A stretch of 64,000 nt of DNA from JAOUEA01 sp038249195 (GCA_038249195.1 JBBRWM010000001.1:1-64000), one strand, 5' to 3'. Positions 52,401-61,300 are shown, counted from the stretch's first letter. Translations and numbers: made by a program. The notes: generated by a model not told the origin, from the letters alone.

Positions 52401-52433
52401 CGCGCGTCACCGTTCGGTGTGACGCGCGTCACA
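52401..52433. promoter_or_regulatory. Crp/Fnr-type operator TGTGACGCGCGTCACA with an extra half-site
   Basis: Positions 52418-52433 form a perfect 16-bp palindrome of the TGTGA-N6-TCACA type. A further GCGCGTCAC half-site at 52402-52410 repeats the right arm 22 bp upstream, and the whole stretch can also fold as a hairpin. It lies 136 nt upstream of the small basic gene and 370 nt upstream of a Crp-family gene. It follows the stop of the cysteine-rich gene by 24 bp. Confidence 0.75.
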
Positions 52434-52568
52434 AGGGACGGCTGACGAACGACACGGTAGGTCCGGTGACGGGCGGCACACCCCAACCCCCGAGCGTGTG
52501 CCAGCATGCAGCCATGGTCATCGAGAGATCCAGAGGGGATCTCCGGCCGGGACACAGGAGGTAGCGAG

Positions 52569-52697
52569 ATGGAGAAGCGGATCTCACCGAAGCCCCCCAC
52601 GGAGGAGGCTCCCGAGAAGAAGGCGGCCGGCGTCCAGAAGACCACGGCCAAGAAGGCGAAGAAGACGAAGAGGACGAAGAGGACGAAGAAGTTCTGA
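52569..52697 (+). CDS. 42-residue Lys-rich small protein
   Basis: The gene starts at an ATG 7 nt after a perfect AGGAGG box (52556-52561), a much stronger ribosome-binding site than its neighbours have. The product starts MEKRISPKPPTEEAPEKK and ends in a run of Lys, Arg and Thr (KKAKKTKRTKRTKKF) encoded by 9-bp DNA repeats. It has no Cys and no hydrophobic segment. An operator lies upstream and a terminator hairpin follows 23 nt after the stop, so it is a self-contained transcript. It may be a nucleic-acid-binding or envelope-active peptide, or a substrate of the M50 protease. Family unknown. Confidence 0.7.
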   Translation: MEKRISPKPPTEEAPEKKAAGVQKTTAKKAKKTKRTKRTKKF

Positions 52698-52720
52698 ACC
52701 ACGACCTACCGCTCCCGCGA

Positions 52721-52752
52721 CGAGGCCGGGCCGCGAAGGCCGGGCCTCGTTT
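52721..52752 (+). terminator. Terminator after the small basic gene
   Basis: The arms CGAGGCCGGGCC and GGCCGGGCCTCG form a stem with one mismatch around a GCGAA loop, followed by TTT. It separates the small basic gene from the Crp-family gene at 52803. Confidence 0.6.
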
Positions 52753-52802
52753 CGCGTCCTGGAGTGGCGCCCGCGTCTCGGGGCGTGCGAGGCTAGCGCG
52801 CG

Positions 52803-53507
52803 ATGGCAACCCGCAAGACCTTGACGCCCCTGCAGTCCGCGATGGCGGGTTCGGCGTTCCTGCGCGAACTCACTCCTGCTTCGATCGTCCGGCTCTCGGC
52901 GCTTGGCACGATCCGTCTCTACCGGCGCAGGACCTATCTCTGCCATCAGGGAGAGCCGGCGCCGGAGGTGTTCTTCCTGGTCGATGGACGGATCGAGGTG
53001 AGCTCGGTCTCCCCCAACGGCTCCCGCATCTTCCACGCCTCGGTCGCCGGGGCGCAGTTCGTCGGTGAGCTGGGGCCCCTCGGCGACCTCCCGCGCAGTG
53101 CCAGCCTCCTGGCGCTCGACGACAGCGAGGTCTGGGTCGCGCCGTGTGAGACCTTCGTCGAGTTCCTCATGACCGAACCCACCGCGGCGCGCGCCGTCAT
53201 CAAGGCGCTGGCCCGCCAGGTCTCAGAACAGGAGGCGTTCGTGGAAGACCTGCTCTTCCTCGACCTGAAGGGCCGGGTCGCCAAGCGCCTCCTCCAGCTC
53301 GTGACCCCGGATCTCGAGGACCTACCGGCCGACGGTGTCCTGGCGCCGGAGGTGACGCAGGCCGACCTGGCGAGCCTGTGCGGCGGGAGTCGCGAGAACA
53401 TCACACGCATCCTCAAGGGATTCGAACGACGCGGCCTGGTCCGCCGCGAGGGACACCGATACGAACTCGAACGCGTCGCCGGGCTCGCGAAGATCGCCGA
53501 CCTCTAG
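52803..53507 (+). CDS. Crp/Fnr-family transcriptional regulator
   Basis: The protein has 234 residues. The cyclic-nucleotide domain (about 20-140) has FVGELGPLGDLPRSASLLAL, with Arg98 and Ser99 at the positions that contact cAMP in E. coli CRP. The dimer helix is about 145-170. The winged helix has TQADLASLCGGSRENITRIL, and Arg197, Glu198 and Arg202 match the CRP residues that read TGTGA. No Fnr-type N-terminal cysteines are present. It should bind the palindrome at 52418-52433. Its stop overlaps the rimM stop on the other strand. Confidence 0.9.
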   Translation: MATRKTLTPLQSAMAGSAFLRELTPASIVRLSALGTIRLYRRRTYLCHQGEPAPEVFFLVDGRIEVSSVSPNGSRIFHASVAGAQFVGELGPLGDLPRSASLLALDDSEVWVAPCETFVEFLMTEPTAARAVIKALARQVSEQEAFVEDLLFLDLKGRVAKRLLQLVTPDLEDLPADGVLAPEVTQADLASLCGGSRENITRILKGFERRGLVRREGHRYELERVAGLAKIADL

Positions 53508-54025
53508 GTCGGACCCCCCTCGGGGACCGTCAGGCCGGGGACGTCCCGCACCACGATGCGCTTGTCCTGGACGTTCACCGAGACGATCACGTCGCGGAGC
53601 GCGGGAACCAACGTCTCCACGCCGCCGTCCGTGCGCGCGACCCAAAGATCGTTCGCCGGATTGGCCACGACCTCCGCCAGCGTGCCGAGGTCACGACCCG
53701 CCTCCGTGACGACCGCGCTGCCCTCGAGCTGAAAGGGCCAGTACTCGCCGTCGGGCAATGTCGGCAGCCATGCTTCCGGAATCAGCAAGAGTCTTCCCTG
53801 CAGCCGCTCTGCCGCGGTCCGGTCCTTGGCCTCGGCGAAGGTCAGCAAAAGCCGGCGACCGTGACGGTGCGCGCGCTCGATCGTGAGGGTTCCGCCGTCC
53901 TCGAGGAAGACGGTGGCCCCGGTGGCGAGCCTGGCCGGGTTGTCCGTTCGCACCTCTACGACCAGCTCGCCGTTGAGCCCGTGGGCCTTCGCGATGCGGC
54001 CGACGACGATAGTCGGCTGGTCCAC
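53504..54025 (-). CDS. rimM: Ribosome maturation factor RimM
   Basis: The protein has 173 residues. The N-terminal domain has VVGRIAKAHGLNGELVVEVRTDN. The PRC-barrel C-terminal domain starts at EYWPFQLEGSAVVTEAGRDLG and has VLVP-like strand TLVPALRDVIVSVNVQDKRI. It aids 30S head assembly. It follows the KH gene by 2 nt. Downstream trmD is displaced by the plus-strand island. Confidence 0.95.
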   Translation of the reverse strand: MDQPTIVVGRIAKAHGLNGELVVEVRTDNPARLATGATVFLEDGGTLTIERAHRHGRRLLLTFAEAKDRTAAERLQGRLLLIPEAWLPTLPDGEYWPFQLEGSAVVTEAGRDLGTLAEVVANPANDLWVARTDGGVETLVPALRDVIVSVNVQDKRIVVRDVPGLTVPEGGPT

Positions 54026-54027
54026 CC

Positions 54028-54258
54028 TCAGTCCACGAAGTCGACGATTGCCCCCGCATCCATGCGCGCAGCCGACGCGCGCACGACCGTGCGGATCGCC
54101 TTGGCCGTGCGACCGCCCCTGCCGATCACCTTGCCCATGTCGCCGGGTGCGACTTCGACCTGATAGCGGAATCCGCGGTCGTCCTCGGACTCGCTCACCC
54201 GGACCGCGTCGGGATCGGAGACCAACTCGCCGACGAGGAACTCGACGAGCTCCTTCAC
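54028..54258 (-). CDS. KH-domain RNA-binding protein (KhpA/YlqC type)
   Basis: The protein has 76 residues. The start is MKELVEFLVGELVSDPDAVRV, and the KH loop is GDMGKVIGRGGRTAKAIRTV, which contains the GxxG signature (GRGG). These proteins pair with KhpB/EloR in other Gram-positives and affect cell-wall elongation or small-RNA binding. The position between rpsP and rimM is conserved. Confidence 0.92.
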   Translation of the reverse strand: MKELVEFLVGELVSDPDAVRVSESEDDRGFRYQVEVAPGDMGKVIGRGGRTAKAIRTVVRASAARMDAGAIVDFVD

Positions 54259-54263
54259 TTCGA

Positions 54264-54764
54264 TCAGGCCTCGTCCCCGTTGGGCGCCGCGGGTTCTTCG
54301 GCGGGTTCTTCGGCGGGTTCTTCGGCGGGTTCCGGGGCCGGCTCTGCGAGCGCCTCGGTGGGTGCGGCCGGCGCCTCGGTGGGTGCCTCGGTGGGTGCCT
54401 CGGGCTCCTCGGCTGAGGCGACCGCCTTGGCGGCCGCCTTCTTCGACAACTTGGGTCGCTCCAGCCTCTCGCCCTTGTCCGGCACGAGCTTGGCGGCCGA
54501 CGGCCGCTCGGCCACGAAAGCGTCCCAGATCCCGACCTTCACCATGAGGTTGCGCACCTGGCTCGAAGGCTGCGCCCCCACGCGCAGCCAGTGCAACGCT
54601 CGGTCCTGGTCGATCTCGATGAGGCTGGGGTCCTCGAGCGGATGGTACTTGCCGATGTTCTCGATGAAGCGCCCGTCGCGCGGGCTCCGCTGATCGGCCA
54701 CGACCACGCGGTAGAAGGGGCGCTTGTTCGCACCCATCCGGCGCAGGCGGATCCTCGTTGACAT
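54264..54764 (-). CDS. rpsP: 30S ribosomal protein S16 with repetitive acidic tail
   Basis: The protein has 166 residues, about twice the normal length. The first 80 residues are S16 (IRLRRMGANKRPFYRVVVAD, FIENIGKYHPLEDPSLIEI). From about residue 100 the tail consists of short repeats, AEEPEAPTEAPTEAPAAP and then EEPAEEPAEEPA, encoded by exact 9- to 12-bp DNA repeats (54290-54440). A similar acidic tail is found on RpsB, NusA and L19. S16 is needed for 30S body assembly. Confidence 0.95.
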   Translation of the reverse strand: MSTRIRLRRMGANKRPFYRVVVADQRSPRDGRFIENIGKYHPLEDPSLIEIDQDRALHWLRVGAQPSSQVRNLMVKVGIWDAFVAERPSAAKLVPDKGERLERPKLSKKAAAKAVASAEEPEAPTEAPTEAPAAPTEALAEPAPEPAEEPAEEPAEEPAAPNGDEA

Positions 54765-54787
54765 ACGTCGTTCCTTCTCTTCGTCCT

Positions 54788-56137
54788 CTATCGCTTCGGA
54801 AGCTTGGTCGAGGGCATCTTCATCATCCCCGGAACCCGCTTGCCGCCCATCATCCCGCGCATCATCTTGCGGGCACCCTCGAAATCCTTGAGCAGCCCGT
54901 TGACATCGCTCGTGGTGACGCCGGACCCGTTGGCGATCCGGAGGCGGCGCGACCCGGAGATGATACCGGGATTCCTCCGCTCGTCCGCCGTCATGCTGAG
55001 GATCATGGCCTCGGCCCGTCCGAGCTCGCCCTCATCGACAGCGCCGGCCATCTCCTTGATGGCGTTGCGGCCGCCGGGCACGCCGGGCAGCATCTTCAGC
55101 AGATCCTCGATCGGCCCGAGCTTGCGCATCTCCCGCAGCTGTGTGAGGAAGTCGTCGAACGTGAACTCGTCCTTCATCATGCGCTCAGCGGCGGCCCGCG
55201 CCGTCTCCTGATCCATCTGGTCGGCGGCCTTGTCGATCAGGGTGAGCACGTCGCCCATCCCCAGGATCCGTCCCGCCATCCGATCTGGGTAGAACGGTTC
55301 GAGGTCGGTGGGCTTCTCGCCCGTCCCCACGAAGTACACGGGTCGGCCGGTCACCGACGTGATGGACAGGGCGGCGCCGCCGCGGGCGTCGCCGTCGAGC
55401 TTGGTGAGGACGAACCCCGTGGTATCGACCTCCGCCATGAACGCGCGGGCCTGGTTGACGGCGTCTTGACCCGTCATGGCGTCGCAGGCCATCAGGACGT
55501 GGTGAGGCTTGGTGACGTCCTTGATCCGACGCGCCTGCCTCATCATCTCGGCGTCCACATGCAGGCGGCCGGCCGTGTCCACGATCACGACATCGGCCCC
55601 CTGCTGCGCTGCCTCGCCGAGCGATCGCTTGGCGAGCTTGACCGGGTCCTTGCCCTCCGACCAAACGGGAACACCGATCTCTCGTCCGAGGGTGCGCAGC
55701 TGATCGACCGCGGCGGGGCGCTCCAGGTCGGCGGCCACCAGCAGCGGGCGCTTCCCTTTGGCCTTCAGATAGTGGGCGAGCTTCGCACAGGCCGTGGTCT
55801 TCCCCGAGCCCTGGACGCCGGCCATCATGATGACGACGGGCCTTCCGTTCCCGAGTTCGAAGGGCGTATGCTCCCCTCCCATCGTGATGGTGAGCTCCTC
55901 GTTCACCACCTTCACGATCTGTTGACCGGGAGTGAGGCTCTTCATGACTTCCTCAGAGAGGGCTCGAGCTTTGACGCGTGCGAGGAAGTCGTCGGCGACG
56001 CCGACGCTCACATCCGCATCCAACAGGGCGGTGCGCATGTCCCCCAGGGCGTTGTCCACCTGCTTGGGATGCAACTTCCCGCGGGAACGGAGCTTCTTGA
56101 AGGTCGCGTCGAGGCGGTCGGTGAGGGTGTCGAACAT
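54788..56137 (-). CDS. ffh: Signal recognition particle protein Ffh
   Basis: The protein has 449 residues from the ATG at 56137, preceded by GGGAGG. The NG domain has GVQGSGKTTACAKLAHYL (G1), DTAGRLHVDAEMMRQ (G3) and TKLDGDARGGAAL (G4). The methionine-rich M domain follows, with MMRGMMGGKRVPGMMKMPST at the C-terminus. It targets nascent membrane proteins to FtsY. It lies 23 nt upstream of rpsP. The divergent gap holds TAGAAT- and TAGGAT-like boxes. Confidence 0.97.
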   Translation of the reverse strand: MFDTLTDRLDATFKKLRSRGKLHPKQVDNALGDMRTALLDADVSVGVADDFLARVKARALSEEVMKSLTPGQQIVKVVNEELTITMGGEHTPFELGNGRPVVIMMAGVQGSGKTTACAKLAHYLKAKGKRPLLVAADLERPAAVDQLRTLGREIGVPVWSEGKDPVKLAKRSLGEAAQQGADVVIVDTAGRLHVDAEMMRQARRIKDVTKPHHVLMACDAMTGQDAVNQARAFMAEVDTTGFVLTKLDGDARGGAALSITSVTGRPVYFVGTGEKPTDLEPFYPDRMAGRILGMGDVLTLIDKAADQMDQETARAAAERMMKDEFTFDDFLTQLREMRKLGPIEDLLKMLPGVPGGRNAIKEMAGAVDEGELGRAEAMILSMTADERRNPGIISGSRRLRIANGSGVTTSDVNGLLKDFEGARKMMRGMMGGKRVPGMMKMPSTKLPKR

Positions 56138-56209
56138 CGGAAAACATTCCTCCCGGCAGGGGCGGGGCTGGACGTAGGATTCTAGCGGGAGAGCGAGGGA
56201 GCCTGATCC

Positions 56210-56896
56210 GTGTACGACCAGTTGTCCGACATCGATCTCGTGGCCGTCACCAGTCACGAGATGCGCACCCCACTCGCCGCGATCCGTGGATTCACCGACA
56301 CGCTGCTGAGGCGCCGCGGGGACCTGACGGATGCGGAGATCACCGAATTCCTGGGCGTGATCGGCAAGCAGACCGACCGGCTCGTGCACATGGTGGACGA
56401 CCTGCTTGCCATGTCGCGGCTGGAGGCCGGGACCCTGCCCATCGACCCCGAGTCGATGTTGGTGGTTCCGTTCCTGCAGGACGTCGTGGGCGGGCTCGGC
56501 GATCAACGACGGCGGGTGGAGATCCGCATCACCACGGAAGTTCCCCCCGCCATCGAGGCGGACGCGGAGCGCCTGCGTCAGGTGCTGACGAACCTCATGG
56601 AGAACGCATTGAAGTACTCGCCGCCTGACCGTCGCGTGACGCTCGCGGTTGGCGGCGACGGTGCATCCATCGTCTTCGACGTGATCGACCAGGGGCCCGG
56701 GATCGACGCTGCGGACGTCGAGCGGATCTTCGAACCGTTCTACCGAGGCAGCACTCGGACCGGGGACGACGGCGCCGGTCTGGGCCTGGGGATCACGCGA
56801 CGTTTGGCGGAGGCCATGGGCGGCCGGGTCGACCTCGCCTCCACGCCCGGGGCGGGCTCACTGTTCCGCGTCACGCTCCCCCGCCGGGCGGGTTGA
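56210..56896 (+). CDS. Short soluble histidine kinase without sensor domain
   Basis: The protein has 228 residues from a GTG. It begins almost at the HisKA domain, with His16 in VAVTSHEMRTPLAAIRGFTD. The ATPase domain has NLMENALKYS (N box), VIDQGPGIDAADVERIFEPF and GAGLGLGITRRLAEAMGG. There is no membrane helix or sensor module, so input must come from a partner. A stand-alone receiver is encoded convergently at 56871-57254, and the two 3' ends overlap by 26 nt. I infer they work together. Confidence 0.85.
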   Translation: MYDQLSDIDLVAVTSHEMRTPLAAIRGFTDTLLRRRGDLTDAEITEFLGVIGKQTDRLVHMVDDLLAMSRLEAGTLPIDPESMLVVPFLQDVVGGLGDQRRRVEIRITTEVPPAIEADAERLRQVLTNLMENALKYSPPDRRVTLAVGGDGASIVFDVIDQGPGIDAADVERIFEPFYRGSTRTGDDGAGLGLGITRRLAEAMGGRVDLASTPGAGSLFRVTLPRRAG

Positions 56897-57254
56897 GCAC
56901 CCGCTCGACCGTCTGCAGCAGCGTCGTGGGGCTGAACGGCTTCGTGAAGTACGCGTCGGCGCCGAGCGACATCGCCCGCTCGCGCCCCTCTTCGCCGTCG
57001 GCCGTCACGATGATCACGCGAACCTCCGACGTGAGCGGGCTCCCCTTGATGACGCTCAGCAACTCCGTACCGCTGGAACCCGGGATGTTCATGTCGAGGA
57101 AGACGAGGTCGGGGGGCTCCTCATCGATCAAGGCCAGCGCGCGCGCGCCGTCGGCGGCCTCGACGATCGCGAAGCCCTCGCCCTCGAGGACGAGCCGCAT
57201 CGCCTCGCGCATGGTGGGGTGATCCTCGACGATCAGGATCCGGGCCCCGTCCAC
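56871..57254 (-). CDS. Single-domain response regulator
   Basis: The protein has 127 residues from a GTG. It is a receiver domain alone: the acidic pair in ILIVEDHPTMREAM, Asp54 in DLVFLDMNIPGSSG, Thr in VIIVTADGEEGR and Lys in ADAYFTKPFSPTTLLQ. No output domain is present, so it signals through protein contacts or a phosphorelay. It starts 4 nt after the ftsY stop, so it is transcribed with smc-ftsY, although its likely kinase lies opposite on the plus strand. Confidence 0.88.
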   Translation of the reverse strand: MDGARILIVEDHPTMREAMRLVLEGEGFAIVEAADGARALALIDEEPPDLVFLDMNIPGSSGTELLSVIKGSPLTSEVRVIIVTADGEEGRERAMSLGADAYFTKPFSPTTLLQTVERVLNPPGGGA

Positions 57255-57258
57255 GTGG

Positions 57259-58317
57259 CTACCCCGAAAGCAGCCGATCGGCGAAGGCGGCGGCCTCGAA
57301 GGGACGGAGGTCGCCGGGCCCTTCGCCGACGCCCACGAACCGGATCGGTACGCCCAGTTCCTCGCGCACGGCGAGCACCACGCCGCCCTTACCGGAGCCG
57401 TCGGTCTTGGTGAGCACGACACCGGTGACGTCGACGGCCTCGGTGAAGGCGCGCGCCTGGGCGATGCCGTTCTGACCCGTCTGCGCGTCGAGCACCAAGA
57501 GCGACTCCCCCACCTGCGACCCCGCCTTCTCGATGGTTCGCTTGACCTTGGCGAGCTCGTCCATCAGCGGCTGCTTGGTGTGAAGCCGGCCGGCCGTGTC
57601 GACGAGCAGGACATCGGAGTGCCGCGCGTGAGCGGCCTTCACGGCATCGAACGCCACGGCGCCCGGATCCGCGCCCCGCTCCTGCGACACCAGATGGGCA
57701 CCCGCGCGTTGGGCCCAGACGCCCAGTTGCTCGTTGGCCGCGGCTCGGTACGTGTCGGACGCCGCGAGGCTGACGGCCTTACCCTCGTGGGTAAGGCGCG
57801 CCGCGAGCTTGCCGATCGTGGTGGTCTTGCCGGCGCCGTTGACGCCCACGACGAGCACGACGTTCAGCCCCGGGCCCAACCGCAGCGGCTCGTCGGGGCC
57901 GAGCACGGCGAGGACCTCGTCGTGCACGAGCTGTTCGGGGTTGGCGCCGTGCCGGTACTCGGCCTTGACGCGCCCGACGAGATCCGCGGACGCCTTGGGT
58001 CCGAGATCCGCCTTGAGGAGCAGGTCCTCCAGTTCCGTCCACGTCTGATCGCCGACGCCACCGTGGAAGAGCTGCTTGACCTTGGCGCCCAGCCCATCCC
58101 TGCGGAAGACGCCCCCAGAGGGGGCGGGCTCCTTCAGGCCGGGCTCGTGCCGCTGGGCCGCTGGGTGCGCGGGGGCCTGCTCCCGGGTGTGCCCCGTCCC
58201 GGTGTGCATGTCCCGCTCCATGGTGCCGAGCTCTCGCCGGCGCCGAGCGAAGGTCGTGAACCCGGCGAACACGAGCACCACCGCGAGGATCCCGAAGATG
58301 AAGATGTACCAGGCCAT
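57259..58317 (-). CDS. ftsY: SRP receptor FtsY
   Basis: The protein has 352 residues. The N-terminus starts with a membrane helix (MAWYIFIFGILAVVLVFAGF), as in actinobacterial FtsY, and a short charged linker follows. The NG domain has VVGVNGAGKTTTIGKLAARL, DTYRAAANEQLGVW, LVDTAGRLHTKQPLMDEL and TKTDGSGKGGVVLAV. It docks Ffh-ribosome complexes at the membrane. It follows smc by 9 nt. Confidence 0.97.
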   Translation of the reverse strand: MAWYIFIFGILAVVLVFAGFTTFARRRRELGTMERDMHTGTGHTREQAPAHPAAQRHEPGLKEPAPSGGVFRRDGLGAKVKQLFHGGVGDQTWTELEDLLLKADLGPKASADLVGRVKAEYRHGANPEQLVHDEVLAVLGPDEPLRLGPGLNVVLVVGVNGAGKTTTIGKLAARLTHEGKAVSLAASDTYRAAANEQLGVWAQRAGAHLVSQERGADPGAVAFDAVKAAHARHSDVLLVDTAGRLHTKQPLMDELAKVKRTIEKAGSQVGESLLVLDAQTGQNGIAQARAFTEAVDVTGVVLTKTDGSGKGGVVLAVREELGVPIRFVGVGEGPGDLRPFEAAAFADRLLSG

Positions 58318-58326
58318 GCGAGGAGG

Positions 58327-61300
58327 CTAGCCGACCGGTTCGCCCTGTGGCACGTCGAGCGCGACGGGGGTCCGGGTCCCATGGTCGCCCTCGAACCGCT
58401 CGTGGACCGCGTCCTCGCGGGCCGACGCCTCGGCGTCGCGGTGCGAACGCTCCGATCGCTGGCACACGACCTTGGTGGTGCCGTCCTTGTTCAGGGACAC
58501 GCCGTACATCATCCCGGCGATCTCCATCGTCCGCTTCTGGTGGGTCACGATGAGGACCTGGGCGTCGGACGCGAAGCCCTCCACCAAACGCAGGAACCGG
58601 TGGAGGTTCACGTCGTCGAGGGCGGGCTCGACCTCATCCATGAGGTAGAACGGCGACGGGCGGGCCGTGAAGATCGCGAACAGGAACGCCAGGGCCGTCA
58701 GCGAGCGCTCACCCCCCGAGAGCAGGCTGATGCGCTTCACCCGCTTGCGGCCCGGGCTGGCCTCGATCTCGATCCCGCTCGTCAGCGGACGAGCCGGGTC
58801 CGTGAGGACCAGGCGACCTTCTCCGCCGGGGAACAGTTCCGCCACCAGCCGCTCGAACTGGATCGCGACGTCGTCGTAGGCAGCGGCGAAGGTCTCCGTG
58901 ATTTCCCGATCGACCCTGGCGATGACCTCGAGGAGGTCGCGACGGGCCTTGCGAACGTCCTCCAGCTCTCGAGCCATGAAGTCGTGCCGCTCCTGGAGGG
59001 CCTCGAACTCGCCCGTGGCCAGGAGGTTCACGCGGCCCAGGAGTCCGAGCCGACGCTGGACGAGCTCGGCGCGTTTGCCCAGGTTCTCGACGGTGTCGTC
59101 GTCCGCGAGCGCGCTCAGCAGCTCTTCGGGCTCCCCGCCATATCCCTCACGGATCAGCCGCTCCGCCTCGCCGATGCGTCGCTCGATCTCGGCACGGCTC
59201 CGATCGTCTTCTTCGTAGGTCCCACGAAGGCGATCGAGCTCCGTGGAAGCCTCCCGCCATTCCTTGTTCACGGCGGCCTCGGCGTCGGCCGCGGAACGTT
59301 CGGCCTCGGCAGCGGCGACCCGCTCGGCCTCGGCGGCCGAGGCGACGCCGTCGAGGCCCGCGAGCTCGGCCTCGGCGGCCACGCGGGCTCCCTCCGCGGC
59401 CCCGAGCCCAACTCGCAGCCGGACGGGATCATGCGCGGCGAGCTCGTCACGTTCGAGGCGAAGCTGGACGAGCCGGGCATCGTGAGCGGCGCGATCGCGC
59501 CGCAGCGTCTCCACGCTCACCCGTTGGGGAACCGGCTGCTGGGGCGAGGGCGGCAGGTCGGGCATCGGCTCGGCGCTCACCGGACCCAAGCTCGCCAGCC
59601 GCGCGCGCGCGACCGCGAAGGTCTCTTCGAGCGCCGCGGCGCGCTGGCGGTGCAGCGCCTCCTCGGTGCGCAGACCCGCGAGCTCGCGCTCGAGGACGCC
59701 CATGCGTTCGGCGGTGGCGGTGATCTCGGCGTCGACGGCTTCGATCTGGTCGCGCAGGAAGTCCACCTCCCCCGCGATCTCGGCCAGACGGCCCCGGCGG
59801 GGAAGCAGCGCGCCCATGGTGGCCGAAAGATCGTGGGCCACCACCTGGAGCTCGGCGCGGATCTCTCGTGCGCGAGCATCGACTTCCTTGGCCGTATGGA
59901 TGACAGCGGGTCCCACCAGCACGCCTGCGGCGGTGACGAAGGATGCCGCGGGATGCTCTCGCTGCTTGTGCGCGGCCTCCGCGATGTCGTCGGCGAGGTA
60001 GACGTCGCGAAGGACGGTGCTGACGATGCCGCGAGCCGCCGGTTCCGCGATCGCCGCGGTCAGCAGGCCCCGTTCCCCGCGCAGGCCCATCGGGACGGGG
60101 CCGCCCGCCGCGATCGCCAGGATGGCCCCGTCGCCACTGGATGCATCGGCGAGGGCTCGATCGCCGTCGTCGTAGACGACCGCGTCCGCGAGCGGACCGA
60201 GCGCCGCCACGAGCGCCCGCTCGAGGCCCGGCTCAACCTTCACGAGGTCCTTCAGCAGCCCCACGGCGCGACCCGTGTGCTCGCTAAGGAAGCGCGATCC
60301 CGCCGTCTCCTCGATGTCGCGGCGACGCGCCTCCAAGAGATCGCGACGGTTCTCGTGGCGGCGGCGGATCTCCTCCAACTCCTCGATCTTGTCGATCAAC
60401 GAGCGACGCTCGACGTCGAGCTGCGTGCGCTTCTCGCTCATGGGCGCCGATTGATCGTCGAAGGTCTCGATCTCCGCGGCCAGCCCCGCGCGTTCGGCCT
60501 CCGCCTCCGCGATCCGCTCGCCCACCGCCGAGCGCGCGGCATCCAGGCGATCGCGCTCGCGCTCGGTCGCCACGAGCGACCGTTCGAGCGCCTCGACCTC
60601 GGCGCGTCGGCCGGCTGCGTCCTCGCCGATCCTGCGGCGCGCCTCCTCGATCCTTCGGCGCTCATCCTCCGCCTCGCCGAAGGCCCGTTCGGCAAGGGCA
60701 AGCTCCGCCTCCTTGACCTCCAGGTCCGCGATGGCCTCGGCGAGCTGTGCTTGCACGCGCACGAGCTCTTCATCGACCGCATCCAGACGGACCGCCCGTT
60801 CGGCCTGGGCGGCGAGGTCCGCGCGGGCCTCGGCCTCGCGGTCGACGGCCGCCCGGAACGCGTCCTGTGCATGCGAGCGCCGCGTCTGCGTCAGCCGGAA
60901 CGCCTGCTCGGCGTCGGCGAGCGCGATGGAGGCGGCGGCCCGCGCATCGGCCGCCGCGAGCACCCCGGAGTCGAGACCGTCCAGCCGCTCGCGTGCGGCC
61001 CTGCGGCGCTCGAGGCCGTCGTCCCATCCCGATCGACGGCGCTCCTGCTCGCGGCGTAACGCGCGGAGCCGCGCGGCGACGAGCTTGCGCGAGAGGGTGT
61101 CCGCCTCGCCGGTGAGGGTCTCGTGCTTCTTCGCCGTCTCAGCCTGCTGCTGCAGCGGCTTCAGCTGGCGGCGGAGCTCGGCGTGCACGTCGGCCAGGCG
61201 CAGGAGGTCTTGGTCCAGGCCTGCCAGCCTTCGCTCGGCGCGCTCTTTGCGACGCCGATGCTTCGCGATCCCGGCGGCCTCCTCGATGTACGCGCGGCGA

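Noticed and set aside
52506..52697. Longer 63-residue version of the small basic protein
   Set aside because: The ATG at 52506 has no ribosome-binding site, whereas the ATG at 52569 follows a perfect AGGAGG at ideal spacing.
54290..54440. Short exact repeats that look like a repeat array
   Set aside because: They are in frame and encode the Glu/Pro/Ala tail of S16. They have no spacers, so they are not a CRISPR array, and none was found elsewhere in the window.
57580..61059. 1159-residue plus-strand open frame
   Set aside because: It lies antisense to smc and ftsY, which have full sets of family motifs. Its Arg/His/Leu-rich composition is typical of GC-rich shadow frames.
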